64,000 nt of DNA from Heterotrichella gracilis (Eukaryota; Sar; Xanthophyceae; Tribonematales; Xanthonemataceae), in contig JAULBX010018303.1 in assembly GCA_032358255.1 (NCBI GenBank), forward strand, positions 1-64,000, read 5' to 3'. This document shows, one piece after another, positions 1 through 12,153 of this stretch. The translations under genes were made by a program, and so were the position numbers. The notes beneath the pieces are model-generated. The model was not told the DNA's origin, did not search any database, and saw nothing but the letters and a program-made list of their open reading frames with translations. Every line of letters starts with the position of its first letter. The first letter of the stretch is position 1.

Positions 1-1224
1 CCGGTATAGCCAGCCATTTTACCTCACACGTCTGATGTACCAAATTTGGTACCTGGCTTTGTGCCCTGACGCAAAAAGCACACAAAAAAAAAGCACACAC
101 AGTTTGCAAATGGGAGGTATAGATAATTACTTTTCATTAGGCTCAGTAGAGCACCGGCAGCAGTAGCTTGCCGATCGCAGATTTGGATCTGTCGCGTTTA
201 GTTGTGTCGATACATGTGCACATGTGCAACTTCTCGCAATCATACTGATAGTTGTAGACGCTAGGCATCAACTTCAGAAGCCAGGAACCAGATTTACTAA
301 AAAAAACACCTTTGTTTCGCAATTATGCAAGATTTTGTATGATATTGCTGCCTACTACACCTTGTACCTATCAACCTTGTGTTTGTGTATGCGGCGAGCT
401 TGAGCGTGCAAACGGCAGCTTATGGGTTTTGTCAACGCAGTGTGTCAAAGTGCCACTGCCCCTTGGGCCACTGCAATGCATATGGTTACCCGGTGCTAAA
501 AAATATCTAAGAGTGGTTGGACAGTGAAGTTACTATAGCGCTACAAGCGCCATGGCATGGTATGATAACGGCCTGCATCAGCTTGCCGATACCTTGCATG
601 AAAACAACCCCATTGGGTGCACAATAGGGTGCAAAGGACCTTGGCAGTCTATGCCTTTCCCTCAGAACTGTCGAAACTGAATTGACAAACTGACGGGTTT
701 GCTCGCTAGGCCTAGGCATCGTCAAGATTTGTCGAGCAAACACAGTCCAGGGCAATCCCTGGAGGCCTTGGGACGTATATAGCCAGTCATGAACCCCTCA
801 TGGTAAGACTGCAAACTGGGCGGTCCCAAAGGCAGTGTACCGGTATGGAAATGAAAGTGATAGCTACTAAAGTTAACTACACTGCGTCCTTCTGAAAAAG
901 ACTGAGAAGTGGGGCACTAGCCACTGCTGTACCCTCCGAACGTGCACACCCTGAATTGTGTTGCAACTCCCCAGGTTCTGGGGAGCCAGCTGCAAGCCCC
1001 ACAGGTCTTCCCAAGTCATCACTGCAGTACAAACACGGGTGGGTGTCAACAGCACCCCTGGGAAAGAAAACCACTCATTCCCACAGACAAGTGTGTCGAC
1101 CCTAAACGGGGGTGTTTCCCAGGCAATCTCCAAATCCCATTGCCCCCACAGCCAAGTGCGAGAACCCTGACCGCGGGATGTGCCAACCTCCAACCCCATT
1201 AGCCCCTAGGCACTGTCGCTCACT
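1..1224. other. 3' flank of the J-domain gene, no gene seen
   Basis: I see no exon with good splice sites or a recognisable domain here. Short open frames on both strands lack domain similarity and have no supporting splice signals. It is probably the 3' untranslated region and spacer of the minus-strand J-domain gene. Confidence 0.5.
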
Positions 1225-4200
1225 TCAGTATTGCGGCGGGTACTGCCCCCATGTATCAGACTGCTGCTGGGCCGCCCGTGCAGGCTGTATGGGGTTGTAG
1301 GGCCGGGGGCCCCCAAGCTGGTAGCCCTGCTGGCTTGCCTGGAGGGGGTTGTAGCGCCCAGATGGTGCGCTGGTGGGGGCACGGGGCACGGGGTTGTAGG
1401 TTGGCTTGGGGGCAGGGGGGACGTAGGGCGCTGGGCGGGCGGACAGGAAGGCGGGCTTGGAGGCCTGCACAGGGTTTCAAACTGAATTACGGTTGAAAAC
1501 TACAGGCAATTTAGGGTTTAGGGTTAAGGAAGGCGGGCTGGGAGGCCTGCACAGGCTGTGTCAGGATTTAGGGTTAAGGACGGCAGGCCACTTAGGGTTC
1601 AGGGTTCAAGAAAGCGGGCTGGAAGGCCTTTGGGAGGTACGCAATGCCGATTACAGATTAATTTTAAGAGTTTAGGAAGCTACTTAGGATTTAGGGCTCA
1701 GTACGCAAGGCTCAGAGGCCTGCAATTGGTCCAACTGGTTGCTGCAACTTTCTCGTAGTGATGTGAAGGGGTTTCAGGTTGTCACGGGAGGCGTGTTCCT
1801 CCTTTCCACCGTTGCCATACTGCGCGTGCAACCAACCCGCAAGAACTGCGACAGGCTTCCGCAATGCACAACTGTGCCACCTCTACATGAAGTTCTGGGA
1901 GCCAGCTGGTCACCGCCCCACACCACTACCACACATGCAATACTACTCTTTAGTCCATCACCACCACCAGCACAGAATCACCACTATAGCCCCTAGCTCG
2001 CCCCCCCCACCTGGCCCGCCTGCTCCATTGCCTGAGTGGCGGCATGCGCAGCATGTGCCGCCTGCTGTGATGCCAACACCTCGGACTCAGTCAGGATGGT
2101 GGAGCCAGGCTGCGGTGGAGGGGGGAGTAGGGGGTGGGGGTGGTTGTTGAGGTGAAATCAAAGTAGTTGAGAGGCTGGAACAGCGTGCATGGTGGGCGCA
2201 TGTGGTGCACGTGCGGGACAAGCTCTGCAACCTAAAGCCTAAACCCTGAGCCCTAAACCCTAGACCCTGCCACCCATGGACATCGCATGCAAGACCTGAA
2301 CCCTAAACATCTGCGCGCATTGCAAACCCTGTGCACACGAGCGCTCATGCCCCCAACCCCACCCACCCCAGTGCCACTCACCCCATGCAAAACATAAACA
2401 ACAATGACGAAACAAAGTACAAAACAATTGATATATATTTCTGGTAGTTTACTCACCATAAAAGTGACCGGCGCCGTAGGTGGGTTGCTGTACAGCAGGT
2501 ACGCGTGGGCAGCAAGGCCGGGGGGGGCTGTGGCTGGGGCTGTGGTGGAGGCGCCACCCCCCACCGCTCCGTACGCCCCTGGCATGCTAGGCGCACGCGC
2601 GGAGGACACCAGGGAGGGCTGCGGCAGGGGGTGGTGGGGATTGTGTGTGTTACACGCTATGTGCCACACTACCGATGTTATATATCCGGTACATGTTTGC
2701 GATATTCAAAATTCTGATTGCAGCAAGCCGCACGCAACTCAAGACATTCCCACAAAGCAAGGTGGGCAATTACACCGTCGCAAACAGGCACAGGCACCGC
2801 CATGGCCCCAATTAGGGTTTCCGGATTAGGGTTGAAATGCCGTCGTCGACCGCACCTCAGATTGTGCCACCACGCCCTCCGCCGCAGGTAGTCCAATAGC
2901 TGCGTAGGCATACCCGGTGGTCAGCGCAGCAGGCGCCGCAGGGAGGGGCGTCCCTCGAACCAGTGGTGGTGGTGGTGGCGGGTAGACAGGCGCAGCGGCG
3001 GGTGCCGGGATTGCGGGTGGTTGGGTGACTCGGGGCATGATGGATGACAGGATGGAAGTGGGGGGGGCGGGCTTAGGCGCCATGGGAGTGTAGGCTGAAA
3101 AGGGGAACAAGGGGAGGTAAGAAGCATTGGCATGGCGTTCTTTGGGAAAGTCACATGGGGCATGCATTCCAGCAGCCAATGCATGTGCCCAGCCCCACCC
3201 ATACACAGGCACAACTCTGCACAATGTGCACAACAAGCAGCACCATGGCACATGGTTTAGGCTCGGAGACAGGAGATTGGACGCCAATTGGTTTTGAGGA
3301 TACATGACCGGAGCCAAATCATCCAACAAACGCACAGGTCCCAGACAAGAGGGTGCAAAAGCATGGCATCCATATCTGTCTGCTACGCTCGTTCCAGTAA
3401 GTAATGCGTGTGCCTGCCTGCCTATGTCGTCTATTTGATGCAGGGTTTCTAGGGGCGCACGTTTTGGTGCCTGCGGTTGCGTGGGTGCCTGCCCTTGTGC
3501 CATGGTCCTGGGCAGGAAGGCAGCAAGGCCAGGGGAGGGGCTGGGGCTGGCGCGCTGGGTGGGTGGAGGGGGAGCTGCAGAATGAACAAGTGGAGTTTGG
3601 TACTGTACAAGAAGGGTAGGGTGGTGACCAGTATATAAAGGTATAAACATGTTTACGAGAGTGTATGAGGAACAGAATTCGCACATCCTTAGAAATATGG
3701 TACGATGGGATATGTTGGGTCGTGGGTTGCGTCCCAGCCCCACTGCCATGCGGTGGCGGCATAAGGAAAGGGCGGATGCAACGCGATGCCAAGGGGGGAA
3801 ATGCAGGACAGTTCAAAGGCATCCTCGATGCAAGCCAACCCTGAGAAAGGAAGAGGTGGTTGGGCCATGCGACACAGCCATGCCACACTGCACCAAACAC
3901 GCCCAGGTGCATGGCGAGGCTGCCAGCGTATGGCTCCATGTGCGGAGAGCAATGCAACAGTCAGTATATTTCACTATAGGTAATTGAATTACTGATTGAA
4001 GTGTCGATTCAGTTGAGTCATAGTCCAGACTCTTTTTACAAAGCATCAGAAGTTCTTCAATTTTCAAAGGAAGAAAAATAATTGAAACAATGGTTTTAAA
4101 TTACCTGGCGCTACTGGCGGTGCAGGTGCTGGCGGTGCAGGTGCTGGCGGTGCAGGCTGGCGCGTGTAGCTGTCAAAACCAGCAGTGTTTGCAAACACGC

Positions 4201-7200
4201 GGTCCATGGATGCAGACCCTGCGCCAGGGTAGTTGTCAAACCCTTTGTCCCCAGCGCCAAAGCCTGCATCCCCATTTCCAGCTGCGTAGCCGCCATCATA
4301 CCCTGCATCACCAGTCCCAGTAGGTGAGAATGAGCAGCTAGATGGATAGATGGCAGTTGTGACAGTGGTAAGACAAGCGAATTGGGCAAGAGGAGTCAAG
4401 AGATAAGCGATGCCCGACTGTCCACACAAAAGTGGTAGTGCCGTGAGATGTATGTATGATGTCTTGCATAGATAATGGTGGCCAATGATGGCCTTGTGGT
4501 GTGTCGACGTGTGTGGGTGCCTTTTGTCAGGTTTTTCTTGTTCTTTCTTCATTGTAAAAAAGGGGAAAAGACGTGCCTTTGGCTAACATGCACCCTTACC
4601 ATTTCCGGCAGCGTAGCTGTCGCGCTCGTCCGCTGCACTCCCAGTAGGGTAGTCATCACCCCCCGCATCTCCATCTCCGTTATCATACCCACCATCATCC
4701 CTCTCGGGGGCTTCGAGACTCGCCTCCGGCGGGGGCCCAAACCCTGTGTCTAGGGTTTCAAACCCTGATGAAGCCCAGGGGTCGTCTGATACCTGGTTGG
4801 CACCCGAAGCGGCCCAAGGGTCAACCCTGCTAGGGTTTTGCCTAGGGCCCGAGGCGGCCCTGGGAGGGTCTCCCCTAGGGTTTGGCCTGGTGGAGTTTGC
4901 CTTGGGCTCCGGCGGGGGAGGGTTTGCCCAAGGGTCTGCGCTGCTAAGGTTTCCATTAGGGTCTGGGTTGCCCCAAGGGTCTGGGTTGGGTGCTGCGTCA
5001 CCCCATCCAGTGGTGGGGCTCTGTGTGTGCGCGGGCTGGTGGTGGGTGGTGGCGGGGGTGGGTGGCTGTGGGGTGGCGGCGGTGGGGGCGGTGGTGGTGG
5101 TGGTGGCCCATCCCGGGGATGTGTCTGTGGGGGCCAGGGTTGGGAACTGGGACTCGAGGGTGACCTGCCAGGGGGAGTCGGGGGTGAATGGGTGTGGTGG
5201 GGGACAAGGTGGGTAGAGATTGAACGCAATGGGCAGAGATACCACCACCTAGTTTTCGTTGCCTGTACTGCCCTGCCTACCCATCAAACTCCCCACCATC
5301 ACATCACCTCAACCACCGTTCACCCTCTACAATTCATAACCATTCTTGGTCTTTTACTCCACAGTGCATTCGCCTATAGCCCCCGTCCATGTCGCCACTC
5401 ACATCAACATCCATCCCATACTCCATCTCAAGCTGTGATGTAAATACTCACTAGTATAATCTTGATTAAGAAACTAACATCCACCTCCATGCCATCTTCT
5501 CCTGAAGCATTATATAAATGCTCAATATATGCATTGTATGCAACGCAATTGTACTTCATTTAACTAACAAACTCACATCCACCTCCATGCCGTACTCCTC
5601 CCTGAAGCTCTCCCTGGAAGCCTCAAGCGCGGCAATGAGCTGAAGATCCTCCTCTAGGGTAAGCGCGTCAAGGTCAGGGGAGGGGCGGGAGGGGGGGGCG
5701 GGCCTGCAAGGGGAGTAGCACAAGGTGGGTATGCTGTGACATGCAAAGGGGTTTGAGAGCATCAGGATCCCGAGGGAGGGGGATGAGTATGGTTAGTCAT
5801 TGAGGGTAAGGAGATCTGTACGGAGATCTGGTTTTTGATGGAGGGGCAAGCAGGGGGGAGGGGGAGTCCTGGATGTAAGGATGTGCGCATCCTGGTCAGT
5901 GGAGGGGAGGTGCGGGCCTGCCGGGAGGGGGAGGGGGATGCCCCTCAATTGTGCACACAGACTGCTGCTCATTTGCGACTCTGAGACATGAAATTTGAGG
6001 TACACATATATAACTCTGCCAGTCGCAATCCAGGGAACCTTTACCAAACCATCATTCACCACCACCTGACCGTACCCCCTACAACACACCCCACCGCACC
6101 CCCCACCATACCTGGCAAAGGCGCTGATGTGACCGCCACACCCACTGTACCCACCACCACCACCGCCGCCGCTACCACCATAGCCCCCACCACCACCGCC
6201 GCCGCCACCATAGCCCCCATTGCTCGCTCTGGCACCATAGCCCCCACCTCCACCGCCGCCACCACTGCCGGCTGCATAGCCCTGGGATGGGTAGGGTTGT
6301 GGGCGCTGGTAATTGCTGCTGCTGCTGGTGGTACTGGGTGCTGGCTGTGGTGCAGGTGCGGGCTCCGGCTGCAAGGGTGAAGAGGGTTTTGTGAGGACCG
6401 TCGCGACAGGATCATTAAATGCATTTCCCAATGTGATCGTCTCGTCAGGATGATAATATGCATGCCCAATGTTAACACGTGCTTATGCTGTGGTTGTGTG
6501 GTCCACTGCCATTGTTTTCTCACTACGTTTTGATGCAACAGGGCAGGGCACGGCAGGGCACGGCAGGGGCACAAACAGAACACAACTTGTGACAAAACAG
6601 GCCAAGAATTATTGGTCTCCTGTGCATGCTGCAACCACCAACCACCATCACTGCACCACCAAGCCCTTGCGCCCCCCCCCCCCAAACAAAACCCTTGCTG
6701 CTCACCTCCTTTTTCTTCTTCTTGCTCTTCCCCTTCTTCTTTGCCTCCTGTGCCTGCGGCTGCTGAGAGGCATGCGCAGAGGCCTGCTGCGCAACATGGG
6801 CGTAGTCGCGGGCAGCGGCCTCGATGGCGGCGCGCTGAGCAAGTTCCTTAGCACGCTCAGCCTGTGGGCAGAGTTCAAAGATCAGCGTTTAGGTGGGTTT
6901 GTGGTTAGGGCCTTGACCTTGTTGGGGCACCAAAACATATTATAATCCCCAGAATGTGGCACAAGGGTTTTACAGGATTTTCCATACCCTTCACAGACAT
7001 GTACTAGACCACCCACCTTGACCTGCTTCAGGTATGCCTCCTGGTCCACATGGGGTTCTCTCTCCCCAGATACAATTTGACCAGATTTGGCTCATTTTTA
7101 GAATAAAACTTCTAAAAAAAGGTTGAGGCCAAAACATTTGGCCAATTCGAGAACTGCCAGACGGCATAAGGACTACATGTAATACATCACCCACCTTGAC

Positions 7201-10200
7201 CTGCTCCAGGTATGCCTCCTGGTCCACCTGCGGCTCCTGTGCACTGGAGACCTTCTTTTCCTTCTTTTCCTTCTTGGAAACCTTGCGACCAGCGTCTGCA
7301 GGGGGGCGGTGGATGGGTGGCGGTAAGTAGAACGGGCATGCAACTCATCATCCAACTCCTTGATCCAACTAAAAAAGGAACCCTACACCCTAGACCCTAA
7401 TCCTAAATGCAACTCCCTAATCCGCCCCCCAGAGCCACCAACCCCCACACCACCCCTGGATTGTCACCCCACACTGCCACCCCATCACTCGCCACAGCAC
7501 TCAACAATTGGCTGCCCCAACATGGCCCCCCGCCCACCTTGCTGCGCCACCGCAGCCGATGGCGGCGTGCCACTTGTCGCATACTCAGCGGCCACGCTGT
7601 GCTCCCCCCACACCACACACAACTCCGCATCACTGCACCCCGCACACCCTACCTTGCTCCCCCCCCATACCGCCATAGAATGCCCCACCCCCCACCACCC
7701 ACCTTGCTGCGCCGCCGCTGCCGATGGCGGTGTGCCACTTGTCGCATACTCCGAGGCCACGCTGTGCTCCCCCCACACCACGCACTGCTGCCCATCCTCC
7801 CCTTCGTCATGCACCCCCGCCCTGGCTCGGAATGCGTACTTGGTGCCGGAGGCCAGGCCAGTCACCTGGGCCTGTATGAAGAAAAGACTTGATTTTAGTG
7901 CAATTTGCATAATAAACTTGATTTCGGTATACTTTGCATACGCATTTATTTAACATCACCAAGTCACCTGGGCCTGTACACACCACAAACACTTGGTGCC
8001 TGAAGCCAGGCCAGCCACCCGGGCCTCTATGAATATTTGATAATTTACCTACAAATGCATTATTCATAAGAACGAGTGAGAATATATTCAGCAATTCATG
8101 CTTGAAGGTGTTCCTTGAAGCTGCTTGATTTGCGTACACACTTCATTCAAATCATCAAACTCAATCATGGGAGAAGACAACTTCGAGTCTCAGAAGTTTG
8201 CAACGTTTTGTCCTTCATGCAGGTTATGGTAGAAATATACCCCATATAGTCACCCCCCGCCCCCACCTGTGCAGTGTCAAGATCCGCTGACCATGTGATC
8301 CATGTGCTCTCGCCATGTGGCCGGTAGCTCAGCTCCCAAAACACGCCAGGTGGCATCTGGAAGCAGGGGGAAGAGGTTGAGAAAAGGCAGCATTTAGCGT
8401 GTGTGTGTGGGAGGGGGGTACCATGGCAAGCAGGTGGATAGTCCAAGTAGATTCTCACGCAGGGGTGGTGTGGGGAGGGGGATGAGGTTGCAGGGGAAGA
8501 CGCGGTGCAACAGGCACCAATGAAAAGCATCCCCCACGTGAAATTTCACCTTTCCCTTTCTGGAGCAGAAAAGCTCCTGCACAAAGCGCCCAACCTTTCA
8601 CAGCACCCCCTGTTCCCCCTTATCTTCCGCGTATACGAGCAAGGAACAAGGAATAGTCCCCCCGCAGCCCCACCCCTCACCTTGCCATCCACAAACTCCC
8701 CCGCCCTGCCCTTGCGCTCTATTGACAGCGTGATGCTGCTGTCCCCCCTTGCAACCATGGTGGGGCGGGGCAGCTGCTGCACCAGGCGCTCAACGCGCTG
8801 GGCATGGGCGCGCGCAGCCCTCTCCGCGTCGCGGCGCATGGCGGCTTGGTTCTGCGGGGTGGGGGTAGAGGCAGTAAGAGGGAGACTTTTTCGCACTAGG
8901 TTTTATCTTTCTTGAGTAAATTTGGCGTAGATTGTCCCTCAGGTGCTCGCATACACCCATGCATACCCGTAACACACATACGTGGCGGCTGCGGTGGTGG
9001 TGACCTAGCCTAAGACAAATAGGTTTATATCCTTAGACCATTCTTGTCAATCAGTGTTGGGACCCTAATCGCGCATGGGATTTGCCATTCACCCTCCATG
9101 GCATACGACCTCTGTCGATTGCGAGAACCTTCCCTTCACCTTGTACACCCATAAGCACCAGCACCAGCACCACCGCCCCACCCCACCACCGCACCAACAC
9201 ATCCCGCCCCACCCACCCTTCTCTCAATCTCCTCCTGCAGCTGCCTGCGCCTCTCGCTGGCGTTCTGGCGACGTATCTCGTCCCATGCGCGGCGCTGCTC
9301 GGCCACCTGGGGGTGCGGGGGGGGACGTGGTTGGTGGGGGTGGCGGTGTGGGTGGGTGAAGGGTGCGGGAGGTGGGGGAGGGATGCATGGCGCGCAAAGG
9401 CATGGGGGTGAGGGCGGGGCAGGGCAGCGTAGGGTTTAGGTTTAGGGTTCTGGCGCAGCATCCTTGCCCACGGCGCAGCTCTGCCACTGAGAGCGGCGGA
9501 TACCAGCCCCATTGGTCAGAAGCAAAGGCAGGGTCATGTCATTGACTGGTGCAACCAACCCAAGCTTGACTCTCCCCCATTGTTCCTCCCCTCAAGATCC
9601 GGCACCATGAGATGTGCGCACAAGGCCCGGCTTAACTCATTTCTATGGCCACCTTGCGCACATAGTCTGCTCAGCAACCCAGAACCCTACACCCTGGGGC
9701 CCCACCTTGCGCACGTAGTCTGCGTCTGGGTGCCTCTGGCCCTGGTGCCCGCCATGCGCCCCTGGTGGTGCATCCCCATAGTACCCATCATCCACATCCT
9801 CGTCTTCACTCTCCCAGTCCTCGTAATACTGAAAGGTAGAGGGAGGGGTCCAAAGTCAGATGGGAGCAAGAATAATAATGATGTGCCCGCCGCGCCTCAG
9901 AGAGGTATAGTCAGATGGGACAGGATAGGGTGGGGAGGGGGAGGGGGAGGGGCAAGTGGCGGCCCCGGGGAAGCCATGGCCAAGGGGTGGATGCCTTTTA
10001 CTGTACAAAGAGTGCAACATGTGCATAGTGACGGTTGACTGGGTTGCTGGTGGAGATGTACATCAGGAGCGCATGCAAGCATACTCTGGTCTGGTGCACA
10101 TGCACTGCTGACATGCATGCATACTCTGATGCACATGCACTGGCACTGCTGACATGCCCATTAGGCTGATGCTGTTGTGCTGTAGGAATGCACCAACCCC

Positions 10201-12153
10201 GATCTGGCTGTACTGCTGCAACACAGGACATAGATACAGGGTGCATTGCTGTACCCCCACTCCAGGACACACTCCAGGGTAGATTGCTGTACCCGACCAT
10301 TACCGCCACCCCCACCCACCTCTTCTTCCTCCGACTCCCCCTCTGAGTGGAAGCACTGGCAGTTGCTGCACCACACCATGCCGCCACCACCACCCATGCC
10401 CCCACCACTCCGCCCCTGGCTGGGACCGGGACTGGGACCAAAATGGACCCCCCCGCCGCCACCAAATGAGAACCCAAATCCGAAGGGCATGCCCCCTCCG
10501 CGCCCTCCCCTCCTGCCGTTCATCATGCTACAGATGGGGCACATGGGGAAGGTCATTTCCAAGGAAGGGGGGCCAACAAAGCATGCTCAGAATGGGGGAT
10601 ATGACCACTTGCAGGGGGGGAAATCCGGCCGCTTCAAATTGCAGCAACTATGGCCTCCACGCTTGTTTCAGTGACACATATGCAACACCATGTGGCTCCG
10701 CACTGAAGAAATGCCTAGCGCCACATGGGCTGACCACGCTTGACGTTCCTCAGGGTTTTAAATGGAGTTCTAGGGAACTGACTTCGCAAACATGAATGAA
10801 TGGAGTCCATTGCCTCAGACTCTTCGTCAAAGCCCCGTTGTTTAGGGCTTAGGGTTTGGGAAGACGGGTTTAGGGTACTCACTTGGCGAACATGAACGCA
10901 AAGAAGTCTGCCGCCATCGCCTCTGCCTCCTCGTCAAAGCCCCCTTCCTCCTCCTCTGCTTCCTCGGGCTTGGTGAGGCGCATGTATGCCGCGTAGATGC
11001 TCTGGAACTTCTCGTGCGCCTCGGGGGAGGGGTTCTTGTCGGGGTGCCTGGAGCGGGGAGGGGAGGGGCGGGTTGGGGGGTGTGGGCCGGCAAGAGGGGT
11101 GAAGGGATGGAGGTGGGAGGGAAGGAGGTGGGAGAGGTGAGTGTTGGAAAATCGGTCTTCAGAGTGTTGAAGGTGCTGTAGGGTGCTATTTAGTGTGCTC
11201 TTTCTGTGTGATTCTTAGTGCCCTCCGTGGGGGGAATGGTGTCCCAAGCGTGCTTGCGGGTGTGTACACCCTATAGGGACAGTGGCCACCGGTGCTTCAC
11301 AGGCAGGTAGCAAGTATGGCGCAGTGCTGCGACCGTTGACGCTGGACCGGGTTGGCTTGCACAGTCCATAAATGCACCGTCGTGAGGAACATTGCCGGTG
11401 TGCCCCCACTCAGATCACATGGGTGGGTGCATGCAGCGGGTGCAGTGAAAGGGTAGCATGCCCAGTGGGTGCTGATACCAGGGTTGAGCACTCATATGCA
11501 ATGCATAGGTGCTTAAAGTCCACGTCAGCAATTCGTTAAGAGGTGACAGAAGGGGGTTATTTGCAAAGGATGGTGCGTCATTGGGTCTCGGTAGGGTGCC
11601 ATGGCGTGCCCATGCCGTTACACGCCAGGTATGCACTAAAACATACAACCTGTCTATTCCAGCAACACAGCGGATCGAGACGCACGATGTTTTAACGTTC
11701 GTAAGCAGTGCGAATGGCAGGTTTGAAGCCAGCGGCCACACTTCGTCGCACGTTGGCGTGTGCATGCATATCTACAAGATGGGGACATGCGGCGATGCAC
11801 GCTGCGACAGAAACCTGAGCCCACCAGCGGTTGTTTGGTTTCTAAGATACATACAGAGCAAGGCTTGGTACGGCAACTATCCCGGGACTTTTGAGGAGCA
11901 GCACGTGTAGTGTGCGTAGTGGGCAAGGAGATTGAATCTCAGATTCAAGATGCGTGCTCACCATTGCAACGCCAGCTTGCGGTACGCCGTCTTGACACTG
12001 ACCAAGTCTTCTCCATCCTACGGCAGAGACGCACGAAGCTCACGAAACAAGCAGGGAAATGGGTACTGGGCAGTAACCCCACGGCGCCATGCTTGGCTCC
12101 ACACGCACCTCCACCCCAAGGGTCTCGCACGCTTCCTCGAACGACAGCTTCAT
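1225..12153 (-). CDS. J-domain protein with FN3, UIM and DPW repeats
   Basis: Nineteen exons join in phase to 3258 nt (1085 residues): 12153-12109, 12017-11962, 11047-10883, 10527-10320, 9828-9706, 9306-9217, 8851-8681, 8356-8267, 7871-7703, 7295-7195, 6861-6706, 6368-6112, 5703-5577, 5164-4600, 4302-4105, 3574-3461, 3094-2874, 2618-2457, 1464-1225. The N terminus (MKLSFEEACETLGVE, then VKTAYRKLALQW) leads into HPDKN, the J-domain signature that stimulates Hsp70 ATPase. Next come a Gly/Arg-rich stretch with a CxxC, an acidic segment, a coiled coil, an FN3 domain (WELSYRP, GTKYAFRARA), Lys-rich helices, a Gly/Tyr-rich run, a ubiquitin-interacting motif (EEDLQLIAALEAS), four DPW tripeptides and a Pro-rich tail. 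DPW motifs bind clathrin adaptors in other proteins, so a role in chaperoning ubiquitylated or endocytic cargo is an inference. The last exons are low complexity and less certain; the exon 16 and 17 donors are the weakest calls. Confidence 0.8.
1444..1725 (-). repeat. Acceptor/exon-start copies between TTTAGGG arrays
   Basis: The last exon of the J-domain gene begins at 1464 after a TGCAG acceptor. The acceptor plus exon start recurs upstream in the intron at about 1528-1554, and in more decayed form near 1577-1590, 1611-1630 and 1706-1725. TTTAGGG-type runs separate the copies (about 1504-1525, 1565-1580, 1591-1612, 1684-1697). This is the only acceptor-side example in the window. Confidence 0.75.
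2230..2300. repeat. Degenerate CCCTAAA array in intron 18
   Basis: Imperfect CCCTAAA/CCTAAAC units lie in the last intron of the J-domain gene. No duplicated exon edge was found next to this run. Confidence 0.6.
5393..5612 (-). repeat. Three copies of the UIM exon 3' edge
   Basis: The UIM exon ends at 5577 with codons for GMEVD followed by a GTGAGT donor. Diverged copies of its last ~35 bases plus the donor lie downstream in the intron at about 5478-5512 and 5393-5432, each keeping a GT at the splice position. No clear telomere-like array separates them, unlike most other cases here. Confidence 0.7.
7015..7236 (-). repeat. Exon 10 3'-edge duplication
   Basis: The end of exon 10 (codons for VDQEAYLEQVK, exon end 7195, donor GTGGGT) recurs about 180 bases further into the intron at about 7015-7055, again followed by GTGGGT. 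The copy differs by a few substitutions. The two copies are separated by unremarkable sequence, not by a telomere-like array. Confidence 0.75.
7530..8035 (-). repeat. Fragmentary copies of the FN3 exon
   Basis: The functional FN3 exon is 7871-7703. Its 3' half, including the donor, recurs nearly unchanged at about 7530-7635 (codons for VVWGEHSVAAEYATSG and on), still open and still followed by a GT. Its 5' edge and acceptor recur in the upstream intron at about 7965-8035. The downstream copy is the best-preserved duplicate in the window and may be recent. Confidence 0.8.
9648..9724 (-). repeat. Exon 5 3' edge duplicated across a telomere-like run
   Basis: The exon 5 end and donor (functional copy 9700-9724) recurs at 9648-9672. 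Between them lies a short GGGT/CCCTA-type run (about 9676-9697). The copy keeps GTGG at the donor position. Confidence 0.7.
10768..10944 (-). repeat. J-domain exon 3' edge duplicated across a TTTAGGG run
   Basis: Exon 3 ends at 10883 with an acidic segment and FAFMFAK. A decayed ~70-base copy of that end lies at about 10768-10836, still recognisable from the GFDEE codons to the donor, with GTCAGT in place of GTGAGT. A TTTAGGG-type run (about 10842-10876) separates the copies. Confidence 0.75.

Noticed and set aside
1225-1500. Plus-strand open frames over the last J-domain exon
   Set aside because: They are complements of the Pro/Tyr/Gln-rich minus-strand exon, with no splice or start support.
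4583-5760. Separate epsin-like gene (UIM plus DPW)
   Set aside because: No ENTH domain or start codon exists upstream, and the UIM exon joins the preceding Gly-rich exon exactly in phase, so it belongs to the J-domain gene.
6112-6368. Gly-rich structural cell-wall protein gene
   Set aside because: The Gly/Tyr-rich run is one exon of the J-domain gene, in phase on both sides.
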